Positions 28,787 to 41,575 are shown, counted from the stretch's first letter. The stretch is 64,000 nucleotides of DNA from Salinibacterium sp. dk2585 (GCF_008001035.1 NZ_CP042856.1:1798001-1862000); one strand, 5' to 3'. Translations and numbers: made by a program. The notes: a model not told the origin generated them from the sequence alone.

Positions 28787-30442
28787 TCACTCGCCCGTGT
28801 CGCCGGGCGCGCAGTACTCCGCGACGTGCGCCTGGACTGAAGCGATCTCGGGCACTGCCTGCAGGTCGAGGAGGTCTCCTGCCCGATTCGTGTCGGGGAA
28901 ACTCGCGGCCCTCGCGACGATCTGATCGATCTGCGCGCTGGCCGACGTCACCTGCTCAGCAATGATCGCCGGTGCGAGAGGAACCAAGCCCTGCCAAGTG
29001 GCGGCGTAGGCGGAGATCCCAGGGACGTAGCCGGCAGTGTCGTCCGCCGCGGGCCAACCGAAGTCGGCAGCATCCGTCGCCAGCACGGGCGAGCCCGTCA
29101 ACGCCCCGCAGAATGCGGCGCTCTCCTCGACCAGCGCCGCATGTGCGGCGGCAGCGGCTTGCGCGCTCTCTTCAGCGTCGAGCTGCTTTCGATGTTCGGA
29201 CCAGAGGAGGACCCCGGCAACGATGAACACGAAGGTCATGCCGACGGCGATCCAGAGCGAGGCCCGCGCCATGGCGGATGTCCACCCTCGGTAGGCGCGA
29301 CCACGCGCGGATGCCACGAGGCCGAGCACGAACCCGACGGGCGGGAGCAGGATGGCGGCGGCGAGGGCGACGCGGTCGAGGAGCACCACCTCCTGCGGAG
29401 TCTCCTGAACTCGGGGCGCCAGCGGTCCGAGGACGGGGTGCCCGGAGGATGGCGCAGCCGCCGTGGTCGGCTTGACGTCCGCTCCCGCGGAAGGTGCTGG
29501 CGGAAGTTCCTGCGGCGGAACAGCGGGAGGGGCAAGCGGCGCCGACAAGGCGACGGACGGGTTTGCCCCTGGTAGCGACGGTGACCCCGCCGAAACCGGT
29601 GCAGCCTCAAAGTCCGAGGTCGGTGCTTCGGCGGGCGGCATAGGGCCGGGCGACACCACGGGGGCGGCCGCAGCGGGCGGTGAGTACAGCTCGGCAGCCG
29701 AAATGGCCTGAGTCGGCGTCTCGGCCTCAGAACGCGAGGGAACCGGGGGGACGGTGAACGCCGCCGGGGAAACGCCGGGAGCCGCGGCATCCGGAGCCCC
29801 TGCACTCGGAACACCTGCACTCGGAACCCCTGCACTCGGAGCCCCTGCACCCGTGACCGGCGCGACGGGCAGGTAGGCGGTGGACGTGTCCTGCGGGCGA
29901 ACAGGCGGCTGTGTCGACTGGGAGAAGGGGCCAGGCGAAGCGAAGGCGTGGGTCACGGGCGGGACGGCCGGGCGCGGCGGTTCTTCAAGGGGCGGCGGCT
30001 GCAGGAGCGGCGGCGTGGACGCATCCGGCTCGAAAGTCACCAGCCCGGAAGTCACCGACCCGGAGGCCTGTGCCGGTGCAACGGGCCGCGCGGGCTCGGA
30101 ACCATACGCGGGCGGGATGACGCCTGAGGACTGCGGCGGCGTCAGGGGCTCAGCGGCAGCCGGAGACGCTGGCGCGGGGATGTTGCGGAAGCGCGAGACG
30201 TCGACGGGAGCCGACTCCTGAGCCGGCGGTTCGAAGGATCGGCGTTCGAAGCCCAGCGCCTCGAATGCACTGAAGCCTCCCGTGTCAGGGAGCGCCGTCG
30301 ATTCCGCGGGCTGCTCGCGAGAGACGGTTTCTTCTGCCTCTATGCGGGCGCTCTCGCGGAGTCGCCTGCGATCGCGACGAAGTCCGCCGTCGGGACTGTT
30401 CGGGGCACCAGTCCCCTGACCGACATCAGGCTTATCGTCCAC
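28787..30442 (-). CDS. Pro/Ala-rich membrane protein with C-terminal DUF4190-like double-TM domain
   Basis: I recognise only the general architecture. Of 551 residues, roughly the first 340 are a low-complexity Pro/Ala/Ser/Glu-rich cytoplasmic region, including three tandem GVPSA-type repeats near residue 205. Two membrane helices follow (VALAAAILLPPVGFVLGLVAS and ARASLWIAVGMTFVFIVAGVLLW), then an outer helical segment rich in Ala (ESAQAAAAAHAALVEESAAFCGAL) and a soluble C-terminal domain. The layout resembles actinobacterial DUF4190-type proteins. It may be a cell-envelope sensor or scaffold, but no function is shown. It is the first gene upstream of the rRNA operon, pointing the same way. 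Confidence 0.65.
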   Translation of the reverse strand: MDDKPDVGQGTGAPNSPDGGLRRDRRRLRESARIEAEETVSREQPAESTALPDTGGFSAFEALGFERRSFEPPAQESAPVDVSRFRNIPAPASPAAAEPLTPPQSSGVIPPAYGSEPARPVAPAQASGSVTSGLVTFEPDASTPPLLQPPPLEEPPRPAVPPVTHAFASPGPFSQSTQPPVRPQDTSTAYLPVAPVTGAGAPSAGVPSAGVPSAGAPDAAAPGVSPAAFTVPPVPSRSEAETPTQAISAAELYSPPAAAAPVVSPGPMPPAEAPTSDFEAAPVSAGSPSLPGANPSVALSAPLAPPAVPPQELPPAPSAGADVKPTTAAAPSSGHPVLGPLAPRVQETPQEVVLLDRVALAAAILLPPVGFVLGLVASARGRAYRGWTSAMARASLWIAVGMTFVFIVAGVLLWSEHRKQLDAEESAQAAAAAHAALVEESAAFCGALTGSPVLATDAADFGWPAADDTAGYVPGISAYAATWQGLVPLAPAIIAEQVTSASAQIDQIVARAASFPDTNRAGDLLDLQAVPEIASVQAHVAEYCAPGDTGE

Positions 30443-30489
30443 GCTCTCCCCTCAAAAGTTCGCCCCATCCTAACGAGACGCGACTGTGC

Positions 30490-31794
30490 TTACCGTGCGA
30501 CGACGCCCGCGAGGGTCTTCTTGCCGCGACGCAGGACGGCGAAGCGGGAGAACAGGAAGCGGTCGCCGATCGACTCCCCCACGTCCGTCACTTTCACGTT
30601 GTTGCAGTAGACACCGCCCTGCTCGATCGCCCGGCGGGACTCCCCCAGGCTCTTGGTGAGGCGGGTGTCGACAAGCAACTGGGCGAGCGAGGATTCGGCC
30701 GTCGCCTCAGCCTGCGGAAGCTCAGCGAGCGCGGCGGAGAGGGTGGGCTCGTCGAGCGCCGTGAGGTCGCCCTGGCCGAAGAGCGCCTCGGCCGCGGCGA
30801 TGGCCGCGTGCGTTGCCTCCGCGCCGTGCACGAGCGAGGTCACCTCGAAGGCCAGTGTGCGCTGCGCCTCGCGCCGGAAGGGTTCATTCGCGACCGACTC
30901 CGCCAGCGCCTCGATGCGCGCACGCGACAGGAAGGTGAAGACCTTGAGACGAGCGATGACATCCGCGTCGTCGGTGTTGAGCCAGAACTGGTACATCGCG
31001 TAGGGGCTCGTGAGCGAGGCATCCAGCCACACGGCGTTGCCCTCGCTCTTGCCGAACTTGGTGCCGTCAGAGTTCGTGATGAGCGGCGTGCCGATCGCGT
31101 GGACGCTCGCGCCCTCCGCCTTGTGGATCAGATCGGAGCCGCTCGTCAGGTTGCCCCACTGGTCGGAGCCGCCCGTCTGGAGCACACAGTCGTAATTGCG
31201 GTACAACTGGAGGAAGTCCATCCCCTGGAGCACCTGGTAGCTGAACTCGGTGTAGCTGATGCCCGCGTCGGAATTGAGGCGGGCGGTCACCGCATCCTTC
31301 TTGAGCATCGAGCCCACGCGGAAGTACTTGCCGACGTCGCGCAGGAAGTCAATGGCCGACATCGGTGCAGTCCAGTCGAGGTTGTTCACCAAGCGCGCCG
31401 CGTTGTCGCCTTCGAAACTCAGGAACCGTGACACCTGGCCCTGGATCTTGCCGACCCACTCGGCAACGACCTCGGGGGTGTTGAGGGTGCGCTCAGCCGT
31501 GGGCTTCGGGTCACCGATGAGTCCCGTCGAACCGCCGACGAGCGCGAGCGGCCGGTGACCCGCTAGCTGGATGCGACGCAGCAGTAACACCTGCACGAGA
31601 TTGCCGAGGTGCAGGCTCGGCGCCGTCGGGTCGAAGCCGCAGTAGTAGACGATGGGCGGACCATCCAACAGCGTCTTGAGCGCCTCAGGGTCCGTCGAGA
31701 CGTGGACGAGGCCTCGCCACAAAAGCTCGTCCCACAGGGACTCGAATGACTCGTCGTTGTTCTGCTGTTCTAGGTTCTGCGCGCTCGCTGACAC
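30490..31794 (-). CDS. tyrS: Tyrosyl-tRNA synthetase
   Basis: This class I synthetase has 434 residues. The HIGH-like motif is FDPTAPSLHLGNL, the KMSKS-like motif is KFGKSEGNAVW, the tyrosine pocket includes LQTGGSDQWGNLTSG, and the C-terminus is an S4 RNA-binding domain (RAIEQGGVYCNNVKV). GTG 31794 lies 7 bases after TAGCCT, which suggests a leaderless message. The family normally begins near 'LWDELLWRGLV', so about 20 extra N-terminal residues are present. Confidence 0.96.
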   Translation of the reverse strand: MSASAQNLEQQNNDESFESLWDELLWRGLVHVSTDPEALKTLLDGPPIVYYCGFDPTAPSLHLGNLVQVLLLRRIQLAGHRPLALVGGSTGLIGDPKPTAERTLNTPEVVAEWVGKIQGQVSRFLSFEGDNAARLVNNLDWTAPMSAIDFLRDVGKYFRVGSMLKKDAVTARLNSDAGISYTEFSYQVLQGMDFLQLYRNYDCVLQTGGSDQWGNLTSGSDLIHKAEGASVHAIGTPLITNSDGTKFGKSEGNAVWLDASLTSPYAMYQFWLNTDDADVIARLKVFTFLSRARIEALAESVANEPFRREAQRTLAFEVTSLVHGAEATHAAIAAAEALFGQGDLTALDEPTLSAALAELPQAEATAESSLAQLLVDTRLTKSLGESRRAIEQGGVYCNNVKVTDVGESIGDRFLFSRFAVLRRGKKTLAGVVAR

Positions 31795-31801
31795 CCGACC
31801 A

Positions 31802-31807
31802 AGGCTA
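31802..31807 (-). promoter_or_regulatory. -10 element of leaderless tyrS
   Basis: TAGCCT on the minus strand ends 7 bases before the tyrS GTG, and there is no Shine-Dalgarno sequence. Confidence 0.45.
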
Positions 31808-31942
31808 CCAGCGGCCGAAGACCCCGCCTCACTCGCCCGAGTCGGTGAGCGCCGTGCGATCACGCACGGATACCTCCGATTCGTGCACAATGCGGCCGGC
31901 GGTGCCACCGCCGGCCGCATGGAGAACCCCTGCCGTTCCGAG

Positions 31943-33337
31943 CTACTGCGCGCGCTCGGGGCTGCGCAGCACGCTTGTCACGACGGGACGGGTCGCAACG
32001 AGCGACAGGGCGACGAGCGCGATTCCGGCGACGAACGCGAGAGCGATCACGAGGAGCGACGTGGGGGCGACGATGAGCGCGTACCCCGCGAGCGGGAAGA
32101 CGAGCAGTCCGCCGAGGGCCGCCGATCCCAGCGAGACCCAGCACAGCGGCACGAGGATCGCGCGAGCCCGCGCCTGTTCCTGCACCTCGCGCGGCATGCC
32201 GACCCGGTCGAGCCCGACGTAGAGGTCACGGCGGTCGAGCACTGCGGATGCCTGGTTGACCCCCACAGAGCAGGCGACCATGAGGAAGGAGGCGACGAGG
32301 GTGATGATGATGCCCGTGCGCACGTCGACGTAGAGCGCCAGCTCGTTGGCAGGACCGCCCTCCTCGATCAGGAACGACACACCGGTGCCGCCCACGACCG
32401 CGACGAAGCTGGTCATCGCGAGGCCGCTGACCTGGCGCCACGCGACCTTGGGTGCCTCGAGCGTCGTGCGTGCGGCGATGAGGCGCGCCGCCGTACGGGC
32501 GCGACCGACTTGCATCCGTGCAAAGACCCAGATGAGCCACGGGCCGACCAGGTTGAGCACGGCAACTCCGACCGCGAAGGTTGCGGCTATGGCCACCGCG
32601 ACCGCCGTGTAGTCGGGCAGCACGCCGAAGCTTTGCAGCACGACGACGGCGACGATGACAACGACTCCCCCGATGAGGCCGCGGAGCCAACTCATGCGCG
32701 GCGCGCTCTGCTTCAGCCTCACGCCCAGCGGTGAGATGACGACTTTGCGCAGGCCGATGACGGCACTCACGGCGGCGAGCAGCACGATCCCTGCGATGAC
32801 GCCGATGATCGCGAGCGGATTCAGGATGATCGACGCCGCGCCGATGGCCTCCCCGCCGAAGGGGATGAGGCCGACCAGCGGAGAGGCCGCGAGGTACAGG
32901 ACGACGCCCACCAGCGCGCCTGCCGCGGCGACCATGACCGACTCGAGGACCGTGATCGCGACGACGTTGCCGGGCGTCGCCCCGAGGAGGCGGAGGGTCG
33001 CCAGGCGGTCGTCACGCCGACGCGCCGAGAGCCTCGCGGCGGCGCCGCTCAGGCTCGCGAGCGGAATCACGAGCAGCGCGAGGGCGAGCCCACTCAGCAC
33101 CTGGTATGTGGCCGCATTCACTTCGTCGGGCCAGTTCCAGAACATCACGCCACCACCCGCGACCGTGAGGAGCAGGGCGGTCGTGATGGCGAACGCGACA
33201 CCAGGAAGCACGAGCGTCGAGACCGAGTCGGCGCTGGGCCTCGCGAGCATCCACGTCAGGGTTCCGATGGGCGCGCGACGCCTCGACGGCGCGAGGCGCC
33301 CCGGGGCAGGAGCGCGGACATCCGTCATGCTGCTCAT
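31943..33337 (-). CDS. FtsX/MacB-type ABC transporter permease
   Basis: The 464-residue protein has about ten hydrophobic segments in two halves (for example TLVLPGVAFAITTALLLTVAGG, NVVAITVLESVMVAAAGALVGVVLYL, AIIGVIAGIVLLAAVSAVIGL, and SLLVIALAFVAGIALVALSLVA). Cytoplasmic loops carry RLSARRRDDRLATLRLLGATPG, the FtsX-like 'LRxxGAxxxxV' motif. Such permeases export peptides, lipids or antibiotics, or transmit mechanical signals. It forms a pair with the ATPase upstream through an ATGA overlap. The substrate is unknown. Confidence 0.8.
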   Translation of the reverse strand: MSSMTDVRAPAPGRLAPSRRRAPIGTLTWMLARPSADSVSTLVLPGVAFAITTALLLTVAGGGVMFWNWPDEVNAATYQVLSGLALALLVIPLASLSGAAARLSARRRDDRLATLRLLGATPGNVVAITVLESVMVAAAGALVGVVLYLAASPLVGLIPFGGEAIGAASIILNPLAIIGVIAGIVLLAAVSAVIGLRKVVISPLGVRLKQSAPRMSWLRGLIGGVVVIVAVVVLQSFGVLPDYTAVAVAIAATFAVGVAVLNLVGPWLIWVFARMQVGRARTAARLIAARTTLEAPKVAWRQVSGLAMTSFVAVVGGTGVSFLIEEGGPANELALYVDVRTGIIITLVASFLMVACSVGVNQASAVLDRRDLYVGLDRVGMPREVQEQARARAILVPLCWVSLGSAALGGLLVFPLAGYALIVAPTSLLVIALAFVAGIALVALSLVATRPVVTSVLRSPERAQ

Positions 33338-34056
33338 GCGCTGGCCCTCGAAACGGTCGTCGCGGCCTGGACATCGAGGCGCCCGTCACGTAGCCGCACG
33401 ACGCGCGAGCAGCGGGCGGCGACCTGGTCGTCGTGCGTGACGACGACGAGCGCACGACCGTCTTCCGTCGCGGCATCGAGGAGCGCCGTCATTGTCTCGG
33501 TCGAGGTCACGGAATCGAGGGCTCCCGTCGGCTCGTCGGCGAAGATCACCCGAGCGCCCGTGACCTGGGCGCGAGCGATCGCGACGCGCTGAGCCTGGCC
33601 ACCCGAGAGTTCGCCGATGCGGCGCCGCTCGAGGCCGCCGAGGCCGAGCCGGCCGAGCCACTCAACGGCGTGCGCCTCGGCGGTCGCCCGCGTGCGCCCC
33701 GCCAGGAGAAGGGGAAGGGCGACATTCTCGACGACCGTGAGTTCGGGGATCAGGAGTCCCTGCTGGAACACGAAGCCGAACTCCTCGCGGCGCAGTCTCG
33801 AGCGCTCGGACTCCGCGAGGGCACTCACGGCAATGGCGCCGCTCGGCGTGTGCACGACGACCTCGCCGCTCGTCGGGGTGATGATGCCCGCAAGCGCGTG
33901 GAGCAGCGTCGTCTTGCCCGATCCTGAGGGCCCCATGATGGCGACGGACTCGCCGGGATAGATGGCCAGGTCGACCCCGTCGAGGGCGCGGGTTCCGGGG
34001 TACGTCATCGAGACGCGCGATGCCGAGAGCAGAGGTGTTGAGGCGGAAGAATTCAT
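33334..34056 (-). CDS. ABC transporter ATP-binding protein (MacB/LolD type)
   Basis: The 240-residue ATPase has Walker A GPSGSGKTTLLHALAG, Q-loop GFVFQQGLLIPELTVVENVALPLLL, signature [14 protein letters not shown], Walker B VIFADEPTGALDS and H-loop VVVTHD. The family is the LolD/MacB/FtsE group. I chose ATG 34056 (MNSSASTPLLSASRVSMTYPGTRALDGV) with GGAAG upstream over the start 51 bases further. It is coupled to the FtsX-like permease. Confidence 0.88.
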   Translation of the reverse strand: MNSSASTPLLSASRVSMTYPGTRALDGVDLAIYPGESVAIMGPSGSGKTTLLHALAGIITPTSGEVVVHTPSGAIAVSALAESERSRLRREEFGFVFQQGLLIPELTVVENVALPLLLAGRTRATAEAHAVEWLGRLGLGGLERRRIGELSGGQAQRVAIARAQVTGARVIFADEPTGALDSVTSTETMTALLDAATEDGRALVVVTHDDQVAARCSRVVRLRDGRLDVQAATTVSRASA

Positions 34057-34113
34057 GCTTCCAGCCTCGCCGACGCACCGTTCGACCACATCGGTCGGGC
34101 GGCGCATCCCGCG

Positions 34114-34736
34114 TCATCCTCGCGATGTATTCCGGGGCTTCGGCACGTGCCGCTTGTAGGGCGAGACCGTGGGGGCGCCCGGGATCCAGAAGCGCCATGG
34201 GAAGGCATCCGTGCCCCCGGGCCCGGAGACTCCCGTGCGGGGTCCGGCCGCGATATCCGGCTGCTCGCTTCCGAGGGACAAGCGGATACGCGAGCTCGAC
34301 AGGTCAGCACCACCGTCGGCGAGCGTGATGCCGAGCGCCACGCTGACCCGGCCAGGGCCGCGGGCGAGGTCGTCGTCGACGCGGGAGGTGTGCCGACGCG
34401 CGCGGGCCAGCTCGATGCCCTCGACGATCTCGCCCGCTCGGATGAGGCATCCGGATGCCACGCCCTCCGTGCCGCAGACGATGTTCGAGCACGTGTGCAT
34501 GCCGTAGGTGAAGTACGTGTAGAGGTGCCCGGCCGGACCGAACATGACGGAGTTGCGCGGGGTCTGGCCGCGGAAGGCGTGCGACCCGGGGTCATCCGCG
34601 CCGTGGTACGCCTCAAGCTCCGTGATGCGGAGCGTCACGCGCCCCTCGGGCGAGTCGACGGACAGGAACGAGCCGAGCAGGCGTGGGGCCGCCTGCACGG
34701 CGTCCTGCGCGAGGACGCTCGCGAGTTCCTCGGGCA

Positions 34737-34737
<1 letters not shown>
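34114..34737 (-). CDS. 3-Methyladenine DNA glycosylase (AAG/MPG family)
   Basis: This enzyme removes alkylated purines in base-excision repair. The 207-residue protein has the AAG signature RITELEAYHGADDPGSHAFRGQTPRNSVMFGPAGHLYTYFTYGMH (catalytic Glu in TELEAY) and the downstream RARRHTSRVDDDLARGPGRVSVAL. The start overlaps the argH stop (ATGA; a GTG three bases upstream is also possible), so it is the last gene of the arg transcript. In many Microbacteriaceae mpg follows argH in this way. Confidence 0.92.
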
Positions 34738-37077
<2,340 letters not shown>

Positions 37078-37081
<4 letters not shown>

Positions 37082-38265
37082 TGTGCGGCCTCCAATGCCG
37101 TGCTGAAGAGTCTGCCGAACTCGTCGATCTCGACGTCGCCGACGATGAGGGGCGGCGCGATCCGCACACTGTACTCGTTCGCCGCGTTGACGATGAGGCC
37201 TGCGTCGAGCGCGGCCGCAGACACCCTGTTCGCCACCGGCTCCGTGAGGCCGACGCCGATCAGCAGACCGCGTCCGCGCACCTCGTCGACGAGCGGGGAG
37301 TCCATCTCGCGGATCAGTTCCCGCAGCTGCGTGCCGCGCTGCTCCGCGTTGCCGATGAGGCCGGATGCCTCGATCTCGCCGAGCACTGCGTTGGCCGCCG
37401 CGGTCGCGAGAGGGTTGCCGCCGAAGGTGCTCCCGTGGTGGCCCCGCTTGAAGAGCTCGGATGCCTCTCCGAACGTCACGAGGGCACTGATGGGCATGCC
37501 GCCGGCGATGCCCTTCGCGATCGTGACGGCATCGGGCTCGATGTCGAACTGCTGGTAGGTGAACCACGTGCCCGTGCGGCCGACGCCCGTCTGGATCTCA
37601 TCGAGGATGAGCAGCGCGCCGTGCTCCCGCGTGAGCTCACGTGCACGCACGATGAAGCCCTCCGGCAGGTCGACGACGCCGGCCTCGCCCTTGATGGGCT
37701 CGAACACGACGGCGGCGACGGTGTCATCCATTGCCGCTTCGAGCGCCTCGATCGTGCTGTCGATGTGCTCGACACCGTCGAGGAGCGGAGCGAAGGGATC
37801 GCGAAGGGCGGCCTTGCCGGTGAGCGACAGGGCGCCCATGGTACGGCCGTGGAAGGCGTTCGTGAGGGCGAGGATGCGGCGCCGCTTGCCACCGTCGTTG
37901 TTGAGGCGCGCGAGCTTGAACGCGGCCTCCATCGCCTCTGCTCCCGAGTTGCCGAAGTAGACGCGCCCGCGCTCCCCCGCGCCAGTGATGCGCTTGAGCC
38001 GCTCAGCGAGCTCGATCTGCGGCGGCGTCGCGAAGTAGTTGGAAACGTGCGCGAGCGTTGCGACCTGGCTCGAGACCGCGTCGACGAGTGCCGGATGCGC
38101 GTGCCCGAGCGAGTTCACGGCAATTCCCGCGAGGAAGTCCAGGTATCGCTTGCCGTTGGTTCCCCACACGTAGCAGCCCTCACCCCGCTCGAGCATCGTG
38201 AGGGGTGTCGCGTGCGAGCCCATCATGGCCGCACCGAACCTGCTGCTCCAGTCGTGATTCACCAC
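37078..38265 (-). CDS. argD: Acetylornithine aminotransferase
   Basis: This PLP enzyme converts N-acetylglutamate semialdehyde to N-acetylornithine. The 395-residue protein has GEGCYVWGTNGKRYLDFLAGIAVNSLGHAHPALV, YFGNSGAEAMEAAFKLAR, LILDEIQTGVGRTG and the PLP lysine in VTIAKGIAGGMP. The start lies in GTAGTGGTGAAT: GTG 38265 overlaps the argB stop by one base, and GTG 38262 is equally possible. Confidence 0.96.
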
Positions 38266-39191
38266 TACCCTGCCTTCGCTGTCGAGTCGTTGTCGTTTGG
38301 GGTGGCGTCGGGCACGACCTCCGTGCCCACGCCGCTGCTGCGGAACACCTCGAGGAGGATCGAGTGGGCGACTCGCCCGTCGATGATCGCGGCCTTGTCC
38401 ACCCCGCCCGCGACGGCTTCGAGGCAGGCCGTCATCTTGGGGATCATGCCGGACTCGAGCGACGGGAGCAGTGCGGAGAGCTCGCACGCCGTGATCCGAG
38501 ACACGAGCGAGTCGCGGTTCGGCCAGTCGGAGTAGAGCCCCGCGACATCCGTCAGTACCACCAGCTTGACGGCACCGAGCGCGACGGCGACGGATGCCGC
38601 GGCCGAGTCCGCATTGACGTTGAGCGCCTGCCCCGGCACCTCCCCATCGGGTGCGACGGAGGAGACGACGGGGATCTTGCCCGCGTCGAGGAGGGCGTGC
38701 AGCACGGAGGGATCGACATCGACGACCTCACCGACGAGTCCGAGATCGACTTCTTCCCCGTCGACGACCGTGCCACGGCGACGGCCGCGGAAGAGGCCCT
38801 GCGTCTCGCCCGACACCGGCTGCGCCAGGTCACCGTGCTCGTTGATGAGGGCCGCGAGTTCACCGCTGACCTCTCGCGTCAGCACGTCGCGCACGACGTC
38901 CATCGCATCGGGGCTCGTCACCCGCAGGCCGCCGCGGAACTCGCTTTCGATGCCGCGCTCCTTGAGGGCGCGCGAGATCTGGGGGCCACCACCGTGCACG
39001 ACGACGGGCCGGATGCCCACGTGGTGCAGGTAGACCATGTCGGCAGCGAAGGCCCTCTTGAGTTCATCGTCGACCATCGCGTTACCGCCGAACTTCACGA
39101 CGATGATGCGGTCACGGAAGAGGGTCAGCCACGGCAGGGAGTCGATGAGCGTCTGCGCCTGCACGGCGTTGAGGTCGGTCGGCTCGCCCAT
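38265..39191 (-). CDS. argB: Acetylglutamate kinase
   Basis: ArgB phosphorylates N-acetylglutamate, normally the arginine-inhibited step in cyclic pathways with ArgJ. The 308-residue protein has [27 protein letters not shown], the substrate loop [11 protein letters not shown], and [26 protein letters not shown] and [27 protein letters not shown] near the C-terminus. The start overlaps the argJ stop (TGATG). Confidence 0.97.
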   Translation of the reverse strand: MGEPTDLNAVQAQTLIDSLPWLTLFRDRIIVVKFGGNAMVDDELKRAFAADMVYLHHVGIRPVVVHGGGPQISRALKERGIESEFRGGLRVTSPDAMDVVRDVLTREVSGELAALINEHGDLAQPVSGETQGLFRGRRRGTVVDGEEVDLGLVGEVVDVDPSVLHALLDAGKIPVVSSVAPDGEVPGQALNVNADSAAASVAVALGAVKLVVLTDVAGLYSDWPNRDSLVSRITACELSALLPSLESGMIPKMTACLEAVAGGVDKAAIIDGRVAHSILLEVFRSSGVGTEVVPDATPNDNDSTAKAG

Positions 39192-40375
39192 CAGCTTGAG
39201 TACGCGCTGTTCTCGTGCACGTAGTCGTGCGTGAGGTCGTTCGTGAGGATCATCGCGGCAGCATGCCCCGCGTTGAGTTCAAGCTGCAGCAGCACCTCGC
39301 GACCACTCAGGTCGACCTCCTCGCGCGGCCGGTCTGGGCCGCCCTTGGTGCACACCCGCACGCCGTTCATGAGCACGTCGACGTTGTAGGGGTCGAACTC
39401 GGCCGAGGTCGTGCCGATCGCGGCGAGCACGCGGCCCCAGTTGGGGTCGTTGCCGAAGATCGCTGCCTTGAAGAGATTGTTGCGGGCAATCGACCGCCCG
39501 ACCTCGACCGCGTCGTCCTCGCTCGCGGCGCTCATGACCTCGATCACGATGTCGTGGCTCGCGCCCTCCGCATCACGCTGAAGCTGGAACGCGAGGTCCA
39601 TGCACAGCCCCTGCAGCTGCACCGTGAACATCGAAAGGTCGGGACGGACTCCGGATGCCCCGCTCGCCATGAGCGTCACCTGGTCGTTGGTCGACATGCA
39701 GCCGTCGGAGTCGAGCCGGTCGAAGCTGATCCGAGTGGCCGCGCGAAGTGCCTCGTCGAGCTCGGAACTCGTGAGTTCCGCATCCGTCGTGATGACGACG
39801 AGCATGGTCGCGAGCCCGGGCGCGAGCATCCCTGCGCCCTTCGCCATGCCGCCGATCGTGTACCCGTCGCCCCGCACCGTCGCGCGCTTGGGCTGGGTGT
39901 CGGTCGTCATGATGGCGCGGGAGGCGTCGTCGCCACCGGTCGCGCTGAGGGCCTTCGCCGCGACGTCGACGCCCGCGAGCACGCGGTCGCGGAAGGTCTG
40001 GTCACCCACACCGATGAGGCCCGTCGAGCAGACGAGCACGTCACCCGCCGAGACGTCGAGGGCTTTGCCGACGGCCTCGGCGGTCGCATGCGCCGTCTGG
40101 AAGCCGAAGGACCCCGTAAAGCAGTTCGCCCCGCCCGAATTGAGCACGACGGCAGAGACGACACCATCTTGGATGACCTGCCGCGACCAGATGATCGGGT
40201 TGGCCACGGCCCGGTTGGAGGTGAAGACGGCCGCCGCCGACTGCAGGGGGCCGCGGTTCACGACAAGTGCGAGGTCGAGCCCGCCCGAATCCTTGAGGCC
40301 GGCCTCAATACCGGCGGCCTCGAAGCCCGCGGGCTCGGTCACTCCCCCGACGCCACTCTCCACCGGCTGCCTCAT
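39191..40375 (-). CDS. argJ: Bifunctional ornithine acetyltransferase/N-acetylglutamate synthase
   Basis: ArgJ recycles the acetyl group from acetylornithine to glutamate. The 394-residue precursor has [11 protein letters not shown] and the self-cleavage site [13 protein letters not shown], where the chain splits before Thr to give alpha and beta subunits. The C-terminal region includes [19 protein letters not shown] 40375 overlaps the argC stop (ATGA). Confidence 0.96.
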   Translation of the reverse strand: MRQPVESGVGGVTEPAGFEAAGIEAGLKDSGGLDLALVVNRGPLQSAAAVFTSNRAVANPIIWSRQVIQDGVVSAVVLNSGGANCFTGSFGFQTAHATAEAVGKALDVSAGDVLVCSTGLIGVGDQTFRDRVLAGVDVAAKALSATGGDDASRAIMTTDTQPKRATVRGDGYTIGGMAKGAGMLAPGLATMLVVITTDAELTSSELDEALRAATRISFDRLDSDGCMSTNDQVTLMASGASGVRPDLSMFTVQLQGLCMDLAFQLQRDAEGASHDIVIEVMSAASEDDAVEVGRSIARNNLFKAAIFGNDPNWGRVLAAIGTTSAEFDPYNVDVLMNGVRVCTKGGPDRPREEVDLSGREVLLQLELNAGHAAAMILTNDLTHDYVHENSAYSS

Positions 40376-41418
40376 GGCGCCACTCCGTTCGTCTCAAGGC
40401 CCGTTGTCTCGGGCAGCCCGAGGGCGATGTTCATCGACTGCACGGCGGCGCCCGCCGTGCCCTTCACGAGATTGTCGATCGCGCTGATGACGACAAGCCG
40501 GTTGGCCGCCTCATCGACCGCGAGTCCCATGACCGCCGTGTTCGCGCCCAGCACGTCGGCCGTCTTCGGGAACTGACCCTCCGGCAGCACATGCACGAAG
40601 GGTTCCGTGCCGTAGGCGAGTTCCCATGCGGCCCGAGCATCCGAAAGGCTGACGCCGGGCAGCAGCTGCGCTGTGCTCGTCGCAAGGATGCCCCGCGACA
40701 TCGGCACCAGCACGGGCGTGAACGAGACCGTTGCTCCCTCCGCGCCGGCGACCGTGAGGTTCTGCACAATCTCGGGGGTGTGCCGGTGCGTTCCCCCGAC
40801 CCCGTACGGCATGGCCGAACCGTGGATCTCGCTCGCCAGGAGATGTGTCTTAAGGCTCTTGCCCGCCCCACTCGTGCCGACCGCGAGCACGGAGACCAGG
40901 TCTTGCGAATGCACGAGCCCAGCCTGGAGGCCGGGGGCCAGGCCCAGCGTGATCGCCGTGACATTGCATCCGGGCACCGCGATGCGGCGGGCGCCGACGA
41001 TCCGTTCCCGCTGCCGCGAGCCGTCAGCGAGCAGGAGTTCGGGCATGCCGTAGGTCCAGGCGCCGTAGAACTCACCGCCGTAGAACTTGGTCCAGTCTGC
41101 CTCCGAAGTGAGGCGGTGGTCTGCGCCGCAGTCGATCACGAGGGCGCCCTCGCCGAGGTGGTCGGTCAGCTCCCCCGACTTACCGTGCGGGAGCGCGACG
41201 AAGACGACGTCGTGACCCGCAAGGTTCTCGGGGGTCGTGTCGACGAGCGTGAGGTGCTCGAGGGAACGGAGGTGCGGTTGCGCCGCGATGAGCGGCTGCC
41301 CAGCGTTGGAATGGGCGGTGACGGTCGTGATCGTGACATCCGGATGGTGAGCGAGGATGCGCAGCAGCTCGCCACCCGCATAGCCGCTCGCGCCGGCGAC
41401 GGCAACGGAGAGGGTCAT
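40372..41418 (-). CDS. argC: N-acetyl-gamma-glutamyl-phosphate reductase
   Basis: ArgC reduces N-acetylglutamyl phosphate with NADPH. The 348-residue protein begins [26 protein letters not shown] (Rossmann motif) and has the catalytic Cys in [17 protein letters not shown] and [18 protein letters not shown] 41418 has AAGG about 10 bases upstream. The 191-base region before it contains a short Arg-rich frame and a large hairpin, so expression is probably controlled by attenuation. Confidence 0.96.
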   Translation of the reverse strand: MTLSVAVAGASGYAGGELLRILAHHPDVTITTVTAHSNAGQPLIAAQPHLRSLEHLTLVDTTPENLAGHDVVFVALPHGKSGELTDHLGEGALVIDCGADHRLTSEADWTKFYGGEFYGAWTYGMPELLLADGSRQRERIVGARRIAVPGCNVTAITLGLAPGLQAGLVHSQDLVSVLAVGTSGAGKSLKTHLLASEIHGSAMPYGVGGTHRHTPEIVQNLTVAGAEGATVSFTPVLVPMSRGILATSTAQLLPGVSLSDARAAWELAYGTEPFVHVLPEGQFPKTADVLGANTAVMGLAVDEAANRLVVISAIDNLVKGTAGAAVQSMNIALGLPETTGLETNGVAP

Positions 41419-41461
41419 GGGTTCTACCTTAAATGAGGAACGGACGATGAAAGGCCGGAGG

Positions 41462-41508
41462 CGGCGACGCGGCGGCTGAGCGAAGGGCTCAGCGAGGCGA
41501 CGTCGCCG
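41462..41508 (-). promoter_or_regulatory. Alternative hairpin system in the argC leader
   Basis: On the minus-strand RNA the segment CGGCGACG (41508-41501, within the leader frame) pairs perfectly with CGTCGCCG (41469-41462, after its stop). Inside, GCTGAGC (41493-41487, which holds the TGA stop) pairs with GCTCAGC (41481-41475) around a CCTTC loop. The first arm can alternatively pair with CGTCGCC at 41542-41536, the tandem Arg codons. The two folds exclude each other. A C-rich, G-poor tract follows (41461-41425), and no U-run terminator is visible. Confidence 0.6.
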
Positions 41509-41575
41509 AGAGTCGGCGCGCGCGGAACAGCTCGAGGCGACGCTCGCCGAGCAGGGTTCCACGGATCATGTCCAC
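41489..41575 (-). CDS. Candidate Arg-rich leader peptide upstream of argC
   Basis: This short frame encodes 28 residues from GTG 41575, or 26 from ATG 41569, and ends with TGA at 41491-41489. Seven of the last 26 residues are Arg (positions 3, 10, 11, 16, 18, 19 and 26 from the ATG), including two tandem pairs. The GTG lies 6 bases after a TACAGT hexamer, as in other leaderless starts here, and most codons end in G or C. I read it as a possible arginine-sensing leader peptide. High Arg content can arise by chance in GC-rich DNA, so conservation is decisive. Confidence 0.5.
   Translation of the reverse strand: MDMIRGTLLGERRLELFRARRLSATSPR

Noticed and set aside
29800-29850. Tandem repeats that might be part of a CRISPR array.
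   Set aside because: The units are about 15-18 bases, in frame, without spacers, and encode a Gly-Val-Pro-Ser-Ala repeat inside a protein.
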